Assembly: GCF_003255815.1 (NCBI RefSeq)
Contig: NC_037670.1
Location: forward strand, 25,990,167 to 26,054,166
From: Theropithecus gelada
Lineage: Eukaryota > Chordata > Mammalia > Primates > Cercopithecidae
Reading direction: 5' to 3'
DNA: 64,000 nt
The notes under the pieces were generated by a model, which saw nothing but the letters and a program-made list of their open reading frames with translations, made no database searches and was not told where the DNA came from. Positions 33,993-45,014 of this stretch are shown one piece after another. Position 1 is the stretch's first letter, and the number at the start of each line of letters is the position of its first letter. Made by a program: the position numbers and the translations under genes.

Positions 33993-35421
33993 TGCATGTG
34001 CAGCCGGGTTGTACTACAGAAGAGGGGTCCCTGAACGATCAGACGTGAGCTCATACAGTGTAGCTGTGTGCCTGCCCCTTCTTCCCTCTGGGGGAGAGGG
34101 CCGGGGAGAGGGGCTGACTTCACTCTGGAACTTAAGTAAGTCTTCTCTGGGAAGGGAATAGAGTGGGGAGATCTCTCAGGTTTTTTAGTGTCTTGAAATA
34201 AAAGCAAATTACATGAGGGAGGAGACAGGGTCTTTTTAATTTTGATACTAAAAACATCGTCCGTTGGATGGCACCGTGAACCCATTGAGAAGGAAATGTA
34301 ATCGTAACAAACTAGGATTATTATAAATATCTGCATAGTTACAAATATCTGTATAGTATATTCATATTTAGTAATATGTAATATGACTTCATATTTATAG
34401 TAATACCTGTATGGTGTGCGTTCTTTCATAATAAGTATTATCTGTATAGTTAATACTGTAAATTATGTTTATGTATCATGACACACAAAATTGGAATGTG
34501 TCAACTTTCAGAATGAATCTGGAGACAAATCATGAAAGATAAAAGTTGCTACTGAACTGTGTGAATGTTACTACATTTGACAAGGTAAAGGGTGACAGAG
34601 GTGGGCGGCAAAGCAGATGAGGAGAAAGGGAAAAAAAAAAAAAAAAAAAAAAGAAAAGCCGAGCGTGGTTGTGCTTCTCATACAAACTGAGCAGCGAGAC
34701 ATACATCTCCTAGGTAAAACAGGGAGGAGGCTTTGAGTACGCTATTTGGAGTTTCACAGGAATCCAGTAGAACTGGCAACAGATGCATAATTGAGCGGGA
34801 GGAGAGATGAATGATGTGTGAGCTAGATCCTAAAGGCAAGAATCCAAAGACAATGTATAAAGTTGCCAAACCATGAAAACCAGTAAGGGGCTGTTGGAAC
34901 CAGTTAAATAAAACAAGCTGCATTTCAGAGAGCATTTTTCCCACTAGTTTAGGAACTTGGCTAGATCCCAAGGGACTTTTTAATCCTGCATTTCCCTTGA
35001 TTAGTGGCATAGTCTAATCATTGTGCATTTGTCTCCCATGAGTGGTTCAAAAATTTTCAAATGGATGTTTTATTTATTAATTTCTGAAAACTAGGTTTTG
35101 CAGCAATATTTTTATTGCATTTTATTTTCCAGTAAGTGAGATCAAAGTAGTGATCCTGAAAATTATGCTTATGGTAGACTTAAGTAAAAAGGATTTATGC
35201 AATCAAATTTACAGATTGTTTTTTTATTGATCACAACTTTTATGCTAGGGATCAATTTTAATCTACTTGACATCTTTAATTGCTTATCCACTTAAAAAAT
35301 TAACTCTGGTGAATGGAAGAACTCCTTCTAATGTGAATTGTTTTTGCAGTTAGTGAAAATATGGTATTATGTATCTATTGCAGTTAGAGGGAAAAGAAGA
35401 ATTACTGAATAGGCTGTTCGT
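33993..35421. other. Unique sequence; A-run at 34631-34652
   Basis: The AT-rich patch 34318-34430 contains loosely repeated 'aaatatctg(c/t)atagt' phrases. Frame 33977-34429 (150 codons, minus) runs through it and has no recognisable domain. An uninterrupted A-run of about 22 at 34631 has no recognisable retroelement before it. Confidence 0.5.
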
Positions 35422-35615
35422 CTTTTGGAAAAAAAGGAAGAATGAAGGAAAAAAAGAGTTTTGTTCAACATCTTATTATTGTTTCCAGGGTGTTGATCCT
35501 GCCAACTCCAGTGAAGTGTAACCATTTACTCATTCATTCATTCATTCATTCATTCATTCATTCCACATACTTCTGAATGCCATCAGTGAACCAAGTACTG
35601 AACTCTAGAGTTATG
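35422..35615. repeat. Local duplication, copy A, with (ATTC)n microsatellite
   Basis: The segment from 'cttttggaaaaaaaggaag' through 'gggtgttgatcctgcc', a (cattc)/(attc) run at 35528-35563, to 'gccatcagtgaaccaagtac' recurs at 37048-37228 in the same orientation at roughly 80% identity. The end part resembles an antisense L2, but the upstream part does not. Confidence 0.85.
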
Positions 35616-35988
35616 AGACTAATTATTTTTTAAATAAATTATGGCCTGTTAGCAAATCTCAGCTCCCTTGTGATATTCCCTATACTGGTTCCCTGCTGTT
35701 ATTCATTTCCTTCTGAACCCGCTGAATCAGACCTGAACCTGCACACCCAACAGCATTACATATCCTTCTTCTGGTTCTCAGAACATGAAGCAACTGTAGA
35801 AAAATACTCACCACTGAATTTGGGAGTACAGAAAGGATCGGGGGTGTAATTTAAAGAAAATCCCTGAAGGTCACCAAGGTTTCTTCAATGAGCACACTCA
35901 ACTTGTAAGTGAAAAATATTGTCCCCAGAGAACTGAGTTTCTTTCTGCTGTAGGAATTGTATGCCCATCTCTTTCAGCTCAGCAGTGA
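35616..35988. other. Unique sequence between duplicated segments
   Basis: Nothing recognised. Confidence 0.5.
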
Positions 35989-36302
35989 TTTTTTTTTGTT
36001 TTTTGGTTTTTGAGATGGAGTCTCACCTTCTTGCCCAGGCTGGAGTGCAGTGGCACATTCTTGGCTCACTGCAGCCTCCGCCTCCTGGGTTCAAGTGGTT
36101 CTCCTGTCTCAGCCTCCCGAGTAGCTGGGATTACAGGTGTCTGCCACCACGCCTGGCTAATTTTGTGTGTGTGTGTGCTTTTAGTAGAGATGGGATTTCA
36201 CCATGTTGGCCAGGCTGGTCTTGAACTCCTGACCTCAGGTGATCCGCTCGCCTCGGCCTCCCAAAGTGCTGGGATTACAAATGTGAGCCACCGCGCCCGG
36301 CC
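35989..36302 (-). mobile_element. Alu (AluS-type), antisense, with internal (TG)n
   Basis: It is full length, from 'ttttttgagatggagtctca' to 'accgcgcccggcc'. The mid A-rich linker has turned into a (tg)n run near 36165-36177. 'tcagctcagcagt' flanks both ends as a target-site duplication. Confidence 0.95.
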
Positions 36303-36737
36303 TCAGCTCAGCAGTATTTTTGACTTACCAGCTGAGTATGCTCACTGAAGAACTCCTCATGACCTTCAGTCCTTTTCTTTAACTTTACCCTCCTCATCCT
36401 TTTTTTACTCCCAAAGCAGACTTCAAGTATAAGCTCCCCATGGATTCTTCCCAGCCTGCCAGGAGGCATCAGTGTTCTCCTTTGTCTATTGGGCCAACTT
36501 AAGCATGCCATTATCCTGTGACCCTCCCCGCCACAGGTCTGCGCTATTAGACATCCTCACAGCACCCTGCTATCCATGCATGTGACTCCTTATTTCCTGC
36601 TCTTCTTTATTTCTTTTGCCTATAATCAGGCTCAGACCATCTTTATACCTATTAAGCCAACACTGGATCCTCTGTCACCTCTGTTTCCCCTCTTTCTCTC
36701 TTTTGAATATTAGTTCTATATTCACCATGTAAACTTT
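36303..36737. other. Unique sequence
   Basis: Nothing recognised. Confidence 0.5.
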
Positions 36738-36885
36738 TACTGGGAGGCAGTATAGCAGAATGGAGTCCCAGTTCCGCTGTTAACTGTGTAAACTTGGACA
36801 AGCTTCCTCATTTGTAAAATGGGAGTCATGATATTACATATTTAATTTATGGCATTGTGGAAAGTTCACTAGCAGTGCATAGCAT
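36738..36885 (+). repeat. MIR SINE
   Basis: 'tgggaggcagtatagcagaa', 'gttaactgtgtaaacttgga' and 'cttcctcatttgtaaaatgg' follow MIR. A short deletion removes part of the middle. Confidence 0.8.
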
Positions 36886-37047
36886 GAATTGCAACTTCAT
36901 ATATACAGCCATTCTAGAAAATGTGGTGCAGTAGAATGTTACTATTTACCCCGTGCTGGTTGAAGATGACGGGGGATATGTGGTGGGCCTGGTAGCAGTT
37001 CCAGGACATCTGAACAGAAAGGGATTTGATGCAGCTGCTTTTTACCC

Positions 37048-37228
37048 TTTTGGAAAAAAAGGAAGAATGAAGGCAAGAAAAGCGGAGTTTCGTTCAGCAC
37101 CTTCTTTAACACTTCCAGGGGGTTGATCCTGCCTGCTGCAGTGAAGCATAATGATTCATTCATTCATCCATTCATTCCACTAACTTCTGAGTGCCATCAG
37201 TGTACCGAGTACTGAACTCTGGAGATGC
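37048..37228. repeat. Local duplication, copy B
   Basis: It opens with the same 'cttttggaaaaaaaggaag' and contains 'ggggttgatcctgcctgctg', a shorter 'attcattcattcatcc' run and 'gtgccatcagtgtaccgagt'. Flanks on both sides differ from those of copy A, so the shared segment is bounded at about 180-195 bp. Confidence 0.85.
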
Positions 37229-37745
37229 ATGTATCTCACTGAGAGATCAGTATGAGGGCTGGAGGTGCTGACTCCAGACTAACTCCGGGAACAACTCCTA
37301 GAAAACAACCACTGAAGTGGGCCACTGCTAAGGAAGGGGTGGGATTGGGGACCCTGCTGGAACTGCTGACCTCAGGAGCATGCCCTGTGGCTGAGATCTG
37401 GGAGCAGGTCCCCAATGTAGCTGCCTCTGCTCACAACACCCAGGCAGCTCATGGCCAGGCCCTGGGATACTTGGTCTGGCTGCGCCCACCACGCTGGGGA
37501 CTGGATATGGCCTGAAGAGAAGTGGCAGTAGAGGATCTCTGCCTCTCTTCCTCCTTCCAAATCTCATGCGAACATGTCTCATTGGCAAACCTGCATCAGC
37601 TGCTTCCTCAGCCTTACCTGTCGGGAGTCTGGAGATGCCATTATTAACATTGCCAGCCTCTTCAAGACAGGCTGGCACCCTAGAAGGAGTTGGAAGGCTT
37701 TGTGGTGCCCTTCCTCCTGCTCTACCTGAGGCGGTCAGTGGGGGC
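37229..37745. other. Unique, moderately GC-rich sequence
   Basis: Frames on both strands (37252-37515, 37328-37678) overlap and lack domains. 'tctcattggcaaacctgca' may belong to an old repeat that I cannot name. Confidence 0.4.
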
Positions 37746-38060
37746 TTTTTTTTCTTTTTTCTTTTTTTGAGATGGAGTCTCGCTCTGTTGCCCAGGCTGG
37801 AGTGCAGTGGCGTGATCTCGGCTCACTGCAACCTCCGCCTCCTGGGTTTGAGTGATTCTCCTGCCTCACCCTCCTAAGTAGCTGGGAATACAGGTACCTG
37901 CCACCATGCCTGGCTCTTTTTTTTTTTTTTTTTTTGTATTTTTAGTAGAGATGGGGTTTCACCGTGTTAGCCAGGATGGTCTCAATCTCCTGACCTTATG
38001 ATCCGCCCCCTCAGCCTCCCAAAGTGCTGGGATTACAGACATGAGCCACCGCGCCCAGCC
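37746..38060 (-). mobile_element. Alu (AluY-like), antisense, with expanded middle T-run
   Basis: The inter-monomer linker contains about 20 Ts at 37916-37936, far longer than usual. It ends 'ccaccgcgcccagcc'. 'cagtgggggctt' before and 'cagcgggggctt' after mark the target-site duplication. Confidence 0.94.
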
Positions 38061-39846
38061 AGCGGGGGCTTCTTAAAGGAGGAGGGCTTTGGCTTCATCT
38101 TAGGATAAACGGGGTGTGGGTCAATACCATGTACTTGAGGCTGGCTCTGTTCAGTCCATCTCATTTCTCTCTGTGTCATTGAGTTATCAAGTCTTCCTCT
38201 TACAGCTTCTCCTGGACCCAAAGTTCATGTCAGAAAAGGCCGTTTCTGTTGCCTCTTACCTCTGGAACCCTCACTTTCATCCTCCACCGTTTTCCTGAGG
38301 TGTTATCTCTATAAAGCGCCACAGAGATCTTCCGTCGAACTCTGGCCCAAAGCCAAGCTCTCCTCGGTCTTGAAAGATCTTTCCCGTAGGCATGGAAGAT
38401 CGTGGCTTCCTGTGCTGCCCGCTGTGTGTGCTCCACCCAGCTGTCCCTTTCGTCTCAGGCTCAGCCCTTCTGGCTCTTTCACGCACCAGCTTGCTTTTGC
38501 CCCTGTCCCCTCACTGAAGCAGTGTCAGTGTGTGCCTGTAATGATCTTTCCCCACCAGCCCCCCAGACAGCTTTGTGGCCCTGGAACCCCCTCTCCTAGG
38601 GGAGGTCTGCCCAGAGCAGCTGCCGGTGCTCTCTTGGTGCCTTAGTCAGTAAGGGTCATACGCTTGGTTATGTGTGTTTTCCCATGGTTTTATATATATA
38701 CGTTTTTTCAAATTATATTTTAGTGAATACCTTCATGCTAAATTAGAAACAAACTTGGATGGAATTGATTTGCTTGTCACCTGAGAAGGGACAAACACAT
38801 TGGTGTTTGACACATGCCATTAGGGTATTTGGAAGAAACAACCCACTGGCAACACAGTGGAATGGAAAAGTGAGGAATTAGGAACAAAAACAGGCATCCA
38901 ATCCTAAAGATCGAGAAGCAGAAAAGCCACGATGTGGTCATCGGCAAAGCTCTTTCCGTCCGGTGTCCTGCCCCTCTCCGGGAATCTCAACTCCTGATGC
39001 TCAAAGCACAGGAGACAAATAAAGAATGGGCTGAGAGAGGGGAGGGAAAAGAAAGATTAAAATGTTCATTTGTTGGAAAAAGTAGTTAAACCAATAGTAG
39101 TAAAAAGTGATTATGTATTTCAAATATTGGCTTAAAAGAACTGAAATTCATCTAAGCTTGTCAGGAACCGTTTCACGAGTGTACAGTGTAATACCAAATT
39201 GAGGATTTTGATAGATTTCCCATCTTTGTTACTCTTACGTTAAAATCATAGTTCACAGAGTGAAGTTGGTGGCTTTCTTTCATTTGTTTCTAATTAAAAA
39301 AAAAATAACTGTTACTCTAATTCCTTGTACCCAGTGAAGAAACCCCTTCTCCCTTCCAGGTGGATCTGTTGCTTGATTGTTGGGAGAGAGTGTCCCTCCC
39401 TTTACTGTCCCCACTCTGTGTGTCCCCTGCCCGCTACGGTATTGGTTGGCGGAATGGCAGCTTTCAAGTCCCCTTTGCATGGTTTGAAGTCATATGTCTC
39501 CAGCAGGCATCTTTTATCAGTGGAATTGTTCTAGTCTCTAACTTGCTGCTTGTTGTCTAGAAGCTGCATCCCCAGAGTCGTGCTGCGGCGCTGCCGACGT
39601 CTGGAGACGGTGGAGATGCATATGCGGCCTGCAGGTGACATCAGGATCAGCCACCAGTGCTCTCCCTTACGCTAGCTCTGCCAGAATGCTGGGGCGGGGA
39701 GTGACTTGGGGATAGATCTCGAGCAAGGATGGTAGAACCAGACCTACCTCCTGCATTTTAATGGAAACAAGAAGGCTAACTTACTTGGAAGATGAATGAA
39801 GTGTATGTTTTTAATCACGCAGAACAATATATATGTATATTTGCAT
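38061..39846. other. Unique sequence
   Basis: About 1.8 kb. The frames around 38230-38645 overlap on both strands and none has a recognisable domain. CpG dinucleotides near 39590-39620 do not form an island. Confidence 0.5.
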
Positions 39847-39895
39847 GTACACACACACATAGACACACACAGACACACACATACACACACATACG
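39847..39895. repeat. (CA)n microsatellite, interrupted
   Basis: Blocks of 'cacacaca' are broken by 'tag', 'gac' and 'tac' triplets. Confidence 0.92.
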
Positions 39896-39958
39896 CCAGA
39901 ACCAAACCAGTCTCAAGAATTGATTAACACAAAGACAATAATAATAATAATTATTATT

Positions 39959-40248
39959 GTTTTAATTGAGATAGAGTCTCACTCTGTTGTCCAGGCTGGA
40001 GTGCAGTGGCATGATCTTGACTTACTGTAGCCGTGACCTCCTAGGCTCAAGTGATCCTCCCGCCTCAGCCTCCTAAGTAGCCAGGACCAGAGACACATCC
40101 TGCTACACCTGGATGAGTTTCGTATTTATTTTTTGTAGAGACAGAACCTCTCACTATGTTGCCCAGGCTGGTTCCAAATTCCTGGCCTCAAGCAGTCCTC
40201 CTGCCTCAGCTTCCCAGAGTTCTAGGGCGTAATTCACTGCACCTAGCC
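39959..40248 (-). mobile_element. Alu (AluJ-type), antisense
   Basis: A mixed (aat)/(att) tract precedes 'tgagatagagtctcactctg'. The element ends 'ttcactgcacctagcc' and is strongly diverged, including 'gggcgtaattcac' for 'gggattacaggcgtgagccac'. Confidence 0.9.
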
Positions 40249-40744
40249 TCATACTGTAATTTCCTTAGTGGTCTCCCTGCGATTAGATATTGAGGTAATT
40301 TCTAATTCTTGTGATTCTGAAGCTACATTGAACATTTTTATGTCAAAGTCTGTCTTTCTTTCAAAAAGAAATTTTAGGACAAACTCGAGAAACAAGGTCA
40401 CAAGTCAGTGACCATAAGCATGCCAGTGACTGCCTGTCGATCATTACTGCCAAAGCACTTTCCCGCACCACCAAAATGTGAGCATGACCATTTGGCTGCC
40501 ATCTCTTCAGGGATGGGAAAAGGAGGGAAATGTGACTTCCTTTATTGTTTTGTGTTTCTTCCCTGGTTAGGAAAGTTGGTGTATTTCTTCAATTTGTTAA
40601 TTATGTTAGTACCTCTCACCCAGGTTTTCCTGTTGGTTCTGGTTCTCGTGAAGTCCCCCTGTGGAGGAAGTCTCTACAGTGTATGGACAAAAGAAAACCT
40701 AGTAAAAGCAGAGATTGCCTGAGATGCCAGAGATGGCATCAGAG
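40249..40744. other. Unique sequence
   Basis: Frame 40408-40722 (104 codons) contains a hydrophobic stretch, but no domain or conserved pattern is recognised. It is probably a chance frame. Confidence 0.5.
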
Positions 40745-41444
40745 TTTTGTTTGTTTGTTTGTTTTTTGCTTTAAGTTCTGGGGTACATGTGCAGAACATA
40801 CAGGTTAGGTAAATATGTGTCATGGTGGTTTGCTGCACCTATTAACTTGGGTATTAAGCCTTGCATGCATTAGCTGTTTGTCCTGATGCTCTACCTCCCC
40901 TTTTCCCTTCTCTGACAGGCCCCAGTGTATGTTGTTCCCCTCCCTATGTCCATGTGTTCTCATTGTTCAGCTCCCACTTGTGAGTGAGAACTTGTGGTGT
41001 TTGGTTTTCTGTTCCTGTGTTAGTTTGCTGAGGATGACGGCATCCAGCTTCATCCATATCCCTGCAAAGGACATGAACTCATTCCTTTTTATGGCCGCAT
41101 AGTATTACATGGTGTATATGTACCATATTTTCTTTATCCAGTCCATCATTAATGGGCATTTGGATTGGCTCCATGTCTTTGCGATCGTGAATAGTGGTGC
41201 AATAAACATACGTGTGCATGTGTTTTTATTGTAGAATGACTTATATTCCTTTGAGTGTATACCCAGTAATGGGATTGCTGGTCAAATGGTATTTCTGGTT
41301 CTAGGTCCTTGAGGAATTGCCACACTGTCTTCCACAATGGTTGAACTAATTTACATTCCTACCAACAGTGTAAAAGCATTCCTATTTCTCCACAGCCTCG
41401 CCAGAATCTGTTGTTTCTTGACTTCTTAATAATCGCCATTCTGA
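40745..41444 (-). mobile_element. L1PA-type insertion, 3' portion (minus), part of a 5'-inverted element
   Basis: It opens with the L1 3' tail in complement ('tttaagttctggggtacatg', 'cagctcccacttgtgagtga', 'gctgaggatgacggcatcca') and continues into the end of ORF2 ('cacactgtcttccacaatgg', 'ttaataatcgccattctga'). At 41444 the orientation flips. The frame is broken and no protein is expected. Confidence 0.95.
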
Positions 41445-42322
41445 TTCAATGCTACTCCTATCAAACTACCATTGACATTCTTCACAGAATTAGAAAAAAC
41501 TGCTTTAAAATTCATGTGGAACCAAAAAAGAGCTCAGATAGCCAAGTCAATCCTAAGCAAAAAGAACAAAGCTGGAGACATCACGCTAGCTGACTTCAAA
41601 CTATACTGCAAGGCTACGCTAACCAAAACAGCATGGTACTGGTACCAAAACAGATAAATAGATTAATGGAACAGGATAGTGACCTCAGAAATAGGACCAC
41701 ACATCTACAAACATCTGATCTTCGACAAACCTGACAAAAAAAAAAAAAAAAAAAAGCAATGGGGAAAGGATTCCCCATTTAATAAATGGTGCTGGGAAAA
41801 CTGGCTAACCACATGCAGAATACTGAAACTGGACCCCCTTCCTTACACATTATACAAAAATTAGCTCAAGCTAGATTAAAGACTTAAATGTAAAACCCAA
41901 AACCATAAAAACCCTAGAAGAAAATCTAGGCAATATCATTCAGGACATAGACAAAGGGAAAGATTTTATGATGAAATTGCCAAAAGCAATTGCAACAAAA
42001 GCTAAAATTGACAACTGGGATCTAATTAAACTAAAGAGCTTCTGCACAGCAAAAAAAACTATCATTGGCGTGAACAGGCAACCTACAGAATAGCAGAACA
42101 TTTTTGCAATCTACCCATCTGACAAAGGTCTAATATCCAGAATTTACAAAGAACTTAAACAAATTTACAAGAAAAAAACAACCCCATCAAAAAGTGGGCA
42201 AAGGACATGAAGATGATTCTCAAAAGAAGACATTTATGCAGCCAACAAACATATGAAAAAAAGCTCAACATCACTGATCATTAGAGAAATGCAAATCAAA
42301 ACCACAGTGAGATACCATCTCA
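41445..42322 (+). mobile_element. Inverted 5' portion of the same L1 (twin priming)
   Basis: Here ORF2 is read forward: 'caatgctactcctatcaaac', 'gaactggagacatcacgcta'-like text, 'taatggaacaggatagtgac', 'atggggaaaggattcccc', 'tgggatctaattaaactaaa', 'gagataccatctca'. The last bases join, in L1 coordinates, within about ten bases of where the minus portion stops. 'tggcatcagagtt' (40733-40745) and 'tggtgtcagagtt' (42323-42335) flank the whole 1.6-kb insertion. An A-run of about 20 at 41736 replaces a shorter one in the consensus. ORF2-like translations (41472-41657, 41679-41864) are remnants. Confidence 0.95.
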
Positions 42323-42608
42323 TGGTGTCAGAGTTGATGGTGATGACATCAGAAGGTATCCTAAAGAGTAGCCCTGTGAGGAACAGCAGAGGTAAAGCAG
42401 TCCACAGTCGCTCGCTGAGATGCATCTTGATGGTTTGTTAGTGGATTTTCGTTAGTAATTTATGGTTCTCATGGTTATATCAAAAGAATGTTTCTCTCTA
42501 CCTGTGCTACCCAGGAAGCTTACAGGTTTAGCGGATTGTGAATGAGTTTCTGATACTCTGAAATTTTTGCTGTTGTTTTTGTTGACAGTTGATATTTTGG
42601 TACTAATT
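42323..42608. other. Unique sequence
   Basis: Nothing recognised. Confidence 0.5.
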
Positions 42609-42907
42609 CTTTTTTTGTTTGTTTGTTTTGTTTTGAGACGGAGTTTCGCTCTTGTTGCCCAGGCTGGAGTGCAGTGGTGCGATGTTGGCTCACTGCAGCC
42701 TCCGCCTCCTGGGTTCAAGCAATTCTCCTGCATCAGCCTCTCAAGTAGCTGGGATTACAGGCATGTGCCACCATACCCGGCCCATTTTTGTTGTATTTTT
42801 AGTAGAGACAGGGTTTCACCATGTTGGCCAGGCTAGTCTCAAACTCCTGACCTCAAGGGATCCACCTGCCTTGACCTCCCAAAGTGCGTGAGCCACCATA
42901 CCTGGCC
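42609..42907 (-). mobile_element. Alu (AluS-type), antisense, with target-site duplication
   Basis: The tail (gtttgtttg) is followed by 'gagacggagtttcgctcttg'. The last part is missing 'ctgggattacaggc' ('caaagtgcgtgagccacc'). 'tattttggtactaattct' before and 'tatttttgtattaattct' after are the duplicated target. Confidence 0.95.
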
Positions 42908-43252
42908 TATTTTTGTATTAATTCTACTCATTGTCCTCCACTCTCCTTGTTGGTATTCCAGCAAACATGGCGTCAGTGCTCTGTTTGGTTTCTCTCGGTG
43001 CTATAGGGTTAGATGCTCAGAGAATCTATGAGGACAACAAATTGGTTTTATCCTCCAAGAATGGGAGGGGGGAAGTAGCTAAATAGGCCTGGTCTACGTA
43101 GCTCTAATGCAGAGAAATACTTATCTAGGTAGTGCAAAATACAAAACCCAGTTGTGTCTAATCTACACAGGTGATACTGACACTGTACATCTGGTGGTAG
43201 TAAACTTATAAAATAAATTATGTAGCACATGCCTTGCCCTGAAACACATATG

Positions 43253-43253
43253 T

Positions 43254-43281
<28 letters not shown>
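43253..43281. repeat. (CA)n microsatellite, about 14 repeats
   Basis: Uninterrupted CA run, likely polymorphic. Confidence 0.95.
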
Positions 43282-43284
<3 letters not shown>

Positions 43285-44435
43285 GCACGTATGAAGCTGG
43301 TAAACGGGCTGTTGTTAGTCTCCTTGTAGACTAAGTTCACACATATACATATTTGTGAATGCAGAGTACATGGAAGGATTCCTGAGTCTTCTTGCATCCT
43401 TGAAGGAGGTTAACAAGTTCGTGTTTCTAGTTTGCAAGGAATGATCACTTCATGCATAGTGAAGAGAGATTCGTATTATTGAACTGATTGTTCCTGATAA
43501 TGAAAGGCTAAGAGAAGGGTGTCCCAGGCAAGTGTAGAGAGGAAAGAAGATGGTGTGTCGGCAAACTGCGAGTAATTCCATATTTAACAGATGACTGTCA
43601 CCTCGTAGACTATCCATTGATTCAGTAAATATTTGCCTGGTTCTCATTCTGTTCCAGGCATTGTGCATCATTATCCAAATAAGTAGGAAATGCAGTTTTG
43701 ATTTGGTTCAGCTTAATGTATTACTGTTTCATCAGTTCTAAAATACACATTTTAACACTTCTGAAATTGGGATGTATACTACCATCAGCAGGGTCTTAGA
43801 TTCATTTAAAAAGGCTGTCATTGTTGTATTTGGCGGTGCTTTAACACACACGAAAAGTCCAGGCTCACGTCAAGAAAACCAGAGTGGTTATGCCCTAATC
43901 AGTATGACAGGTAATTTTAGTGAGTGATACATTTAAGTTTTACTTTGTTGTTTTTATTTCTTTTAACCCTACTCTGAATTAAATGCTGTATTTATTGGTA
44001 GGTTTTTAAAATTAGTTATCTTGCTTTAAAAATCACTGTCCTGCTCTAGCTAGATCTTGTTCTGTTCTTGTTCTTCCCTGTTCTGGGAATTTTTCCATGC
44101 ATGGATAATTGGCTTACATAACCATATTTTGAAATACTAGGAGAGGTAAAATTAATAGTTAGCATTAATAGTAATTATCCAGATACTACATGTATGTCTG
44201 TCTCCATACATCCCTGAACAAGCTGTTGATTGATTTGAAAGGGCGTATGTATGTGTACTGGTGCCCATCACATGTGCTCAGCCCATCACGAAAGAGCTGC
44301 GATTACTATAATTAAAAGTAAGGTAAATGAAAAATTATTCCAAAATACAAATTTATTTTAAAAAATCCATCAGGCCAGATAAATATGCTTTATGAAGCCT
44401 GTGCGTCATCCATTAGATGAGAGGATTGATGCTTC
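43282..44435. other. Unique AT-rich sequence
   Basis: No gene or repeat recognised. Confidence 0.5.
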
Positions 44436-44729
44436 TTTTTCCCCCCCCAAGACAGAGTCTTGCTCCATCACCCAGGCTGGAGTGCAGTGGCGTGATCTCA
44501 GCTCACTGCAACCTCCGCCTCCTGGGTTCAAGCAATTCTCCTGCCTCAGCCTCCCAAGCAGCTGGGATTACAGGCATACGCCACCACGCCTGGCTAATTT
44601 TTGTATTTTTAGTAGAGATGGGGGTTTTGCCATGTTGGCCAGGCTGTTTTCGAACTCCTGACCTCGTGATTCACCTGCCTCAGCCTCCCAAAGTACTGGG
44701 ATTTCAGGTGTGGACCACTGCACCCGGCC
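44436..44729 (-). mobile_element. Alu (AluS-type), antisense, with C-run near the tail
   Basis: The usual T tail is interrupted by eight Cs (44442-44449). The body is full length to 'ccactgcacccggcc'. Confidence 0.94.
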
Positions 44730-44909
44730 AAGGAGTGACCTTTTGTCACCATATCTTACTTACAAGGAAGATACATCAGCAATAATTTAACTTACTTTTC
44801 CAAGGCCTGACAATGGCTCATTAGCAGCTGTGGGAGGGTGAGGATGACTGGCTGCAGCTCTCCTATTCCCATCAGAGGCCACCTAATGGCTCCTGTACCT
44901 GTGATGGGA

Positions 44910-44924
44910 CCCCCCCCCCCCCCC
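44910..44924. repeat. (C)15 homopolymer
   Basis: 'gggac' followed by 15 Cs, a rare run in primate DNA. It could also be length-miscalled. Confidence 0.85.
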
Positions 44925-44938
44925 ACCGTCAGCTGTCA

Positions 44939-45014
44939 GTTTCTCCTCTTCTTCCCTCTTTCCTCTCCCCTCCTGGCTCCTTCTCTTTCCTTCTGTCCCT
45001 TCCCTTTCTTCATT
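44939..45014. repeat. Polypyrimidine tract
   Basis: About 75 bp almost wholly C and T on the plus strand (ctcctcttcttccctctttc and on), shortly after the C-run. Confidence 0.85.

Noticed and set aside
34631..34652. A-run of 22 as the tail of a retroposed gene
   Set aside because: The sequence before it matches no SINE, LINE or mRNA that I recognise. A simple homopolymer is enough.
41472..41864. Frames resembling the L1 ORF2 C-terminal region
   Set aside because: They lie in a 5'-inverted, truncated L1 and are interrupted, so they are remnants and not genes.
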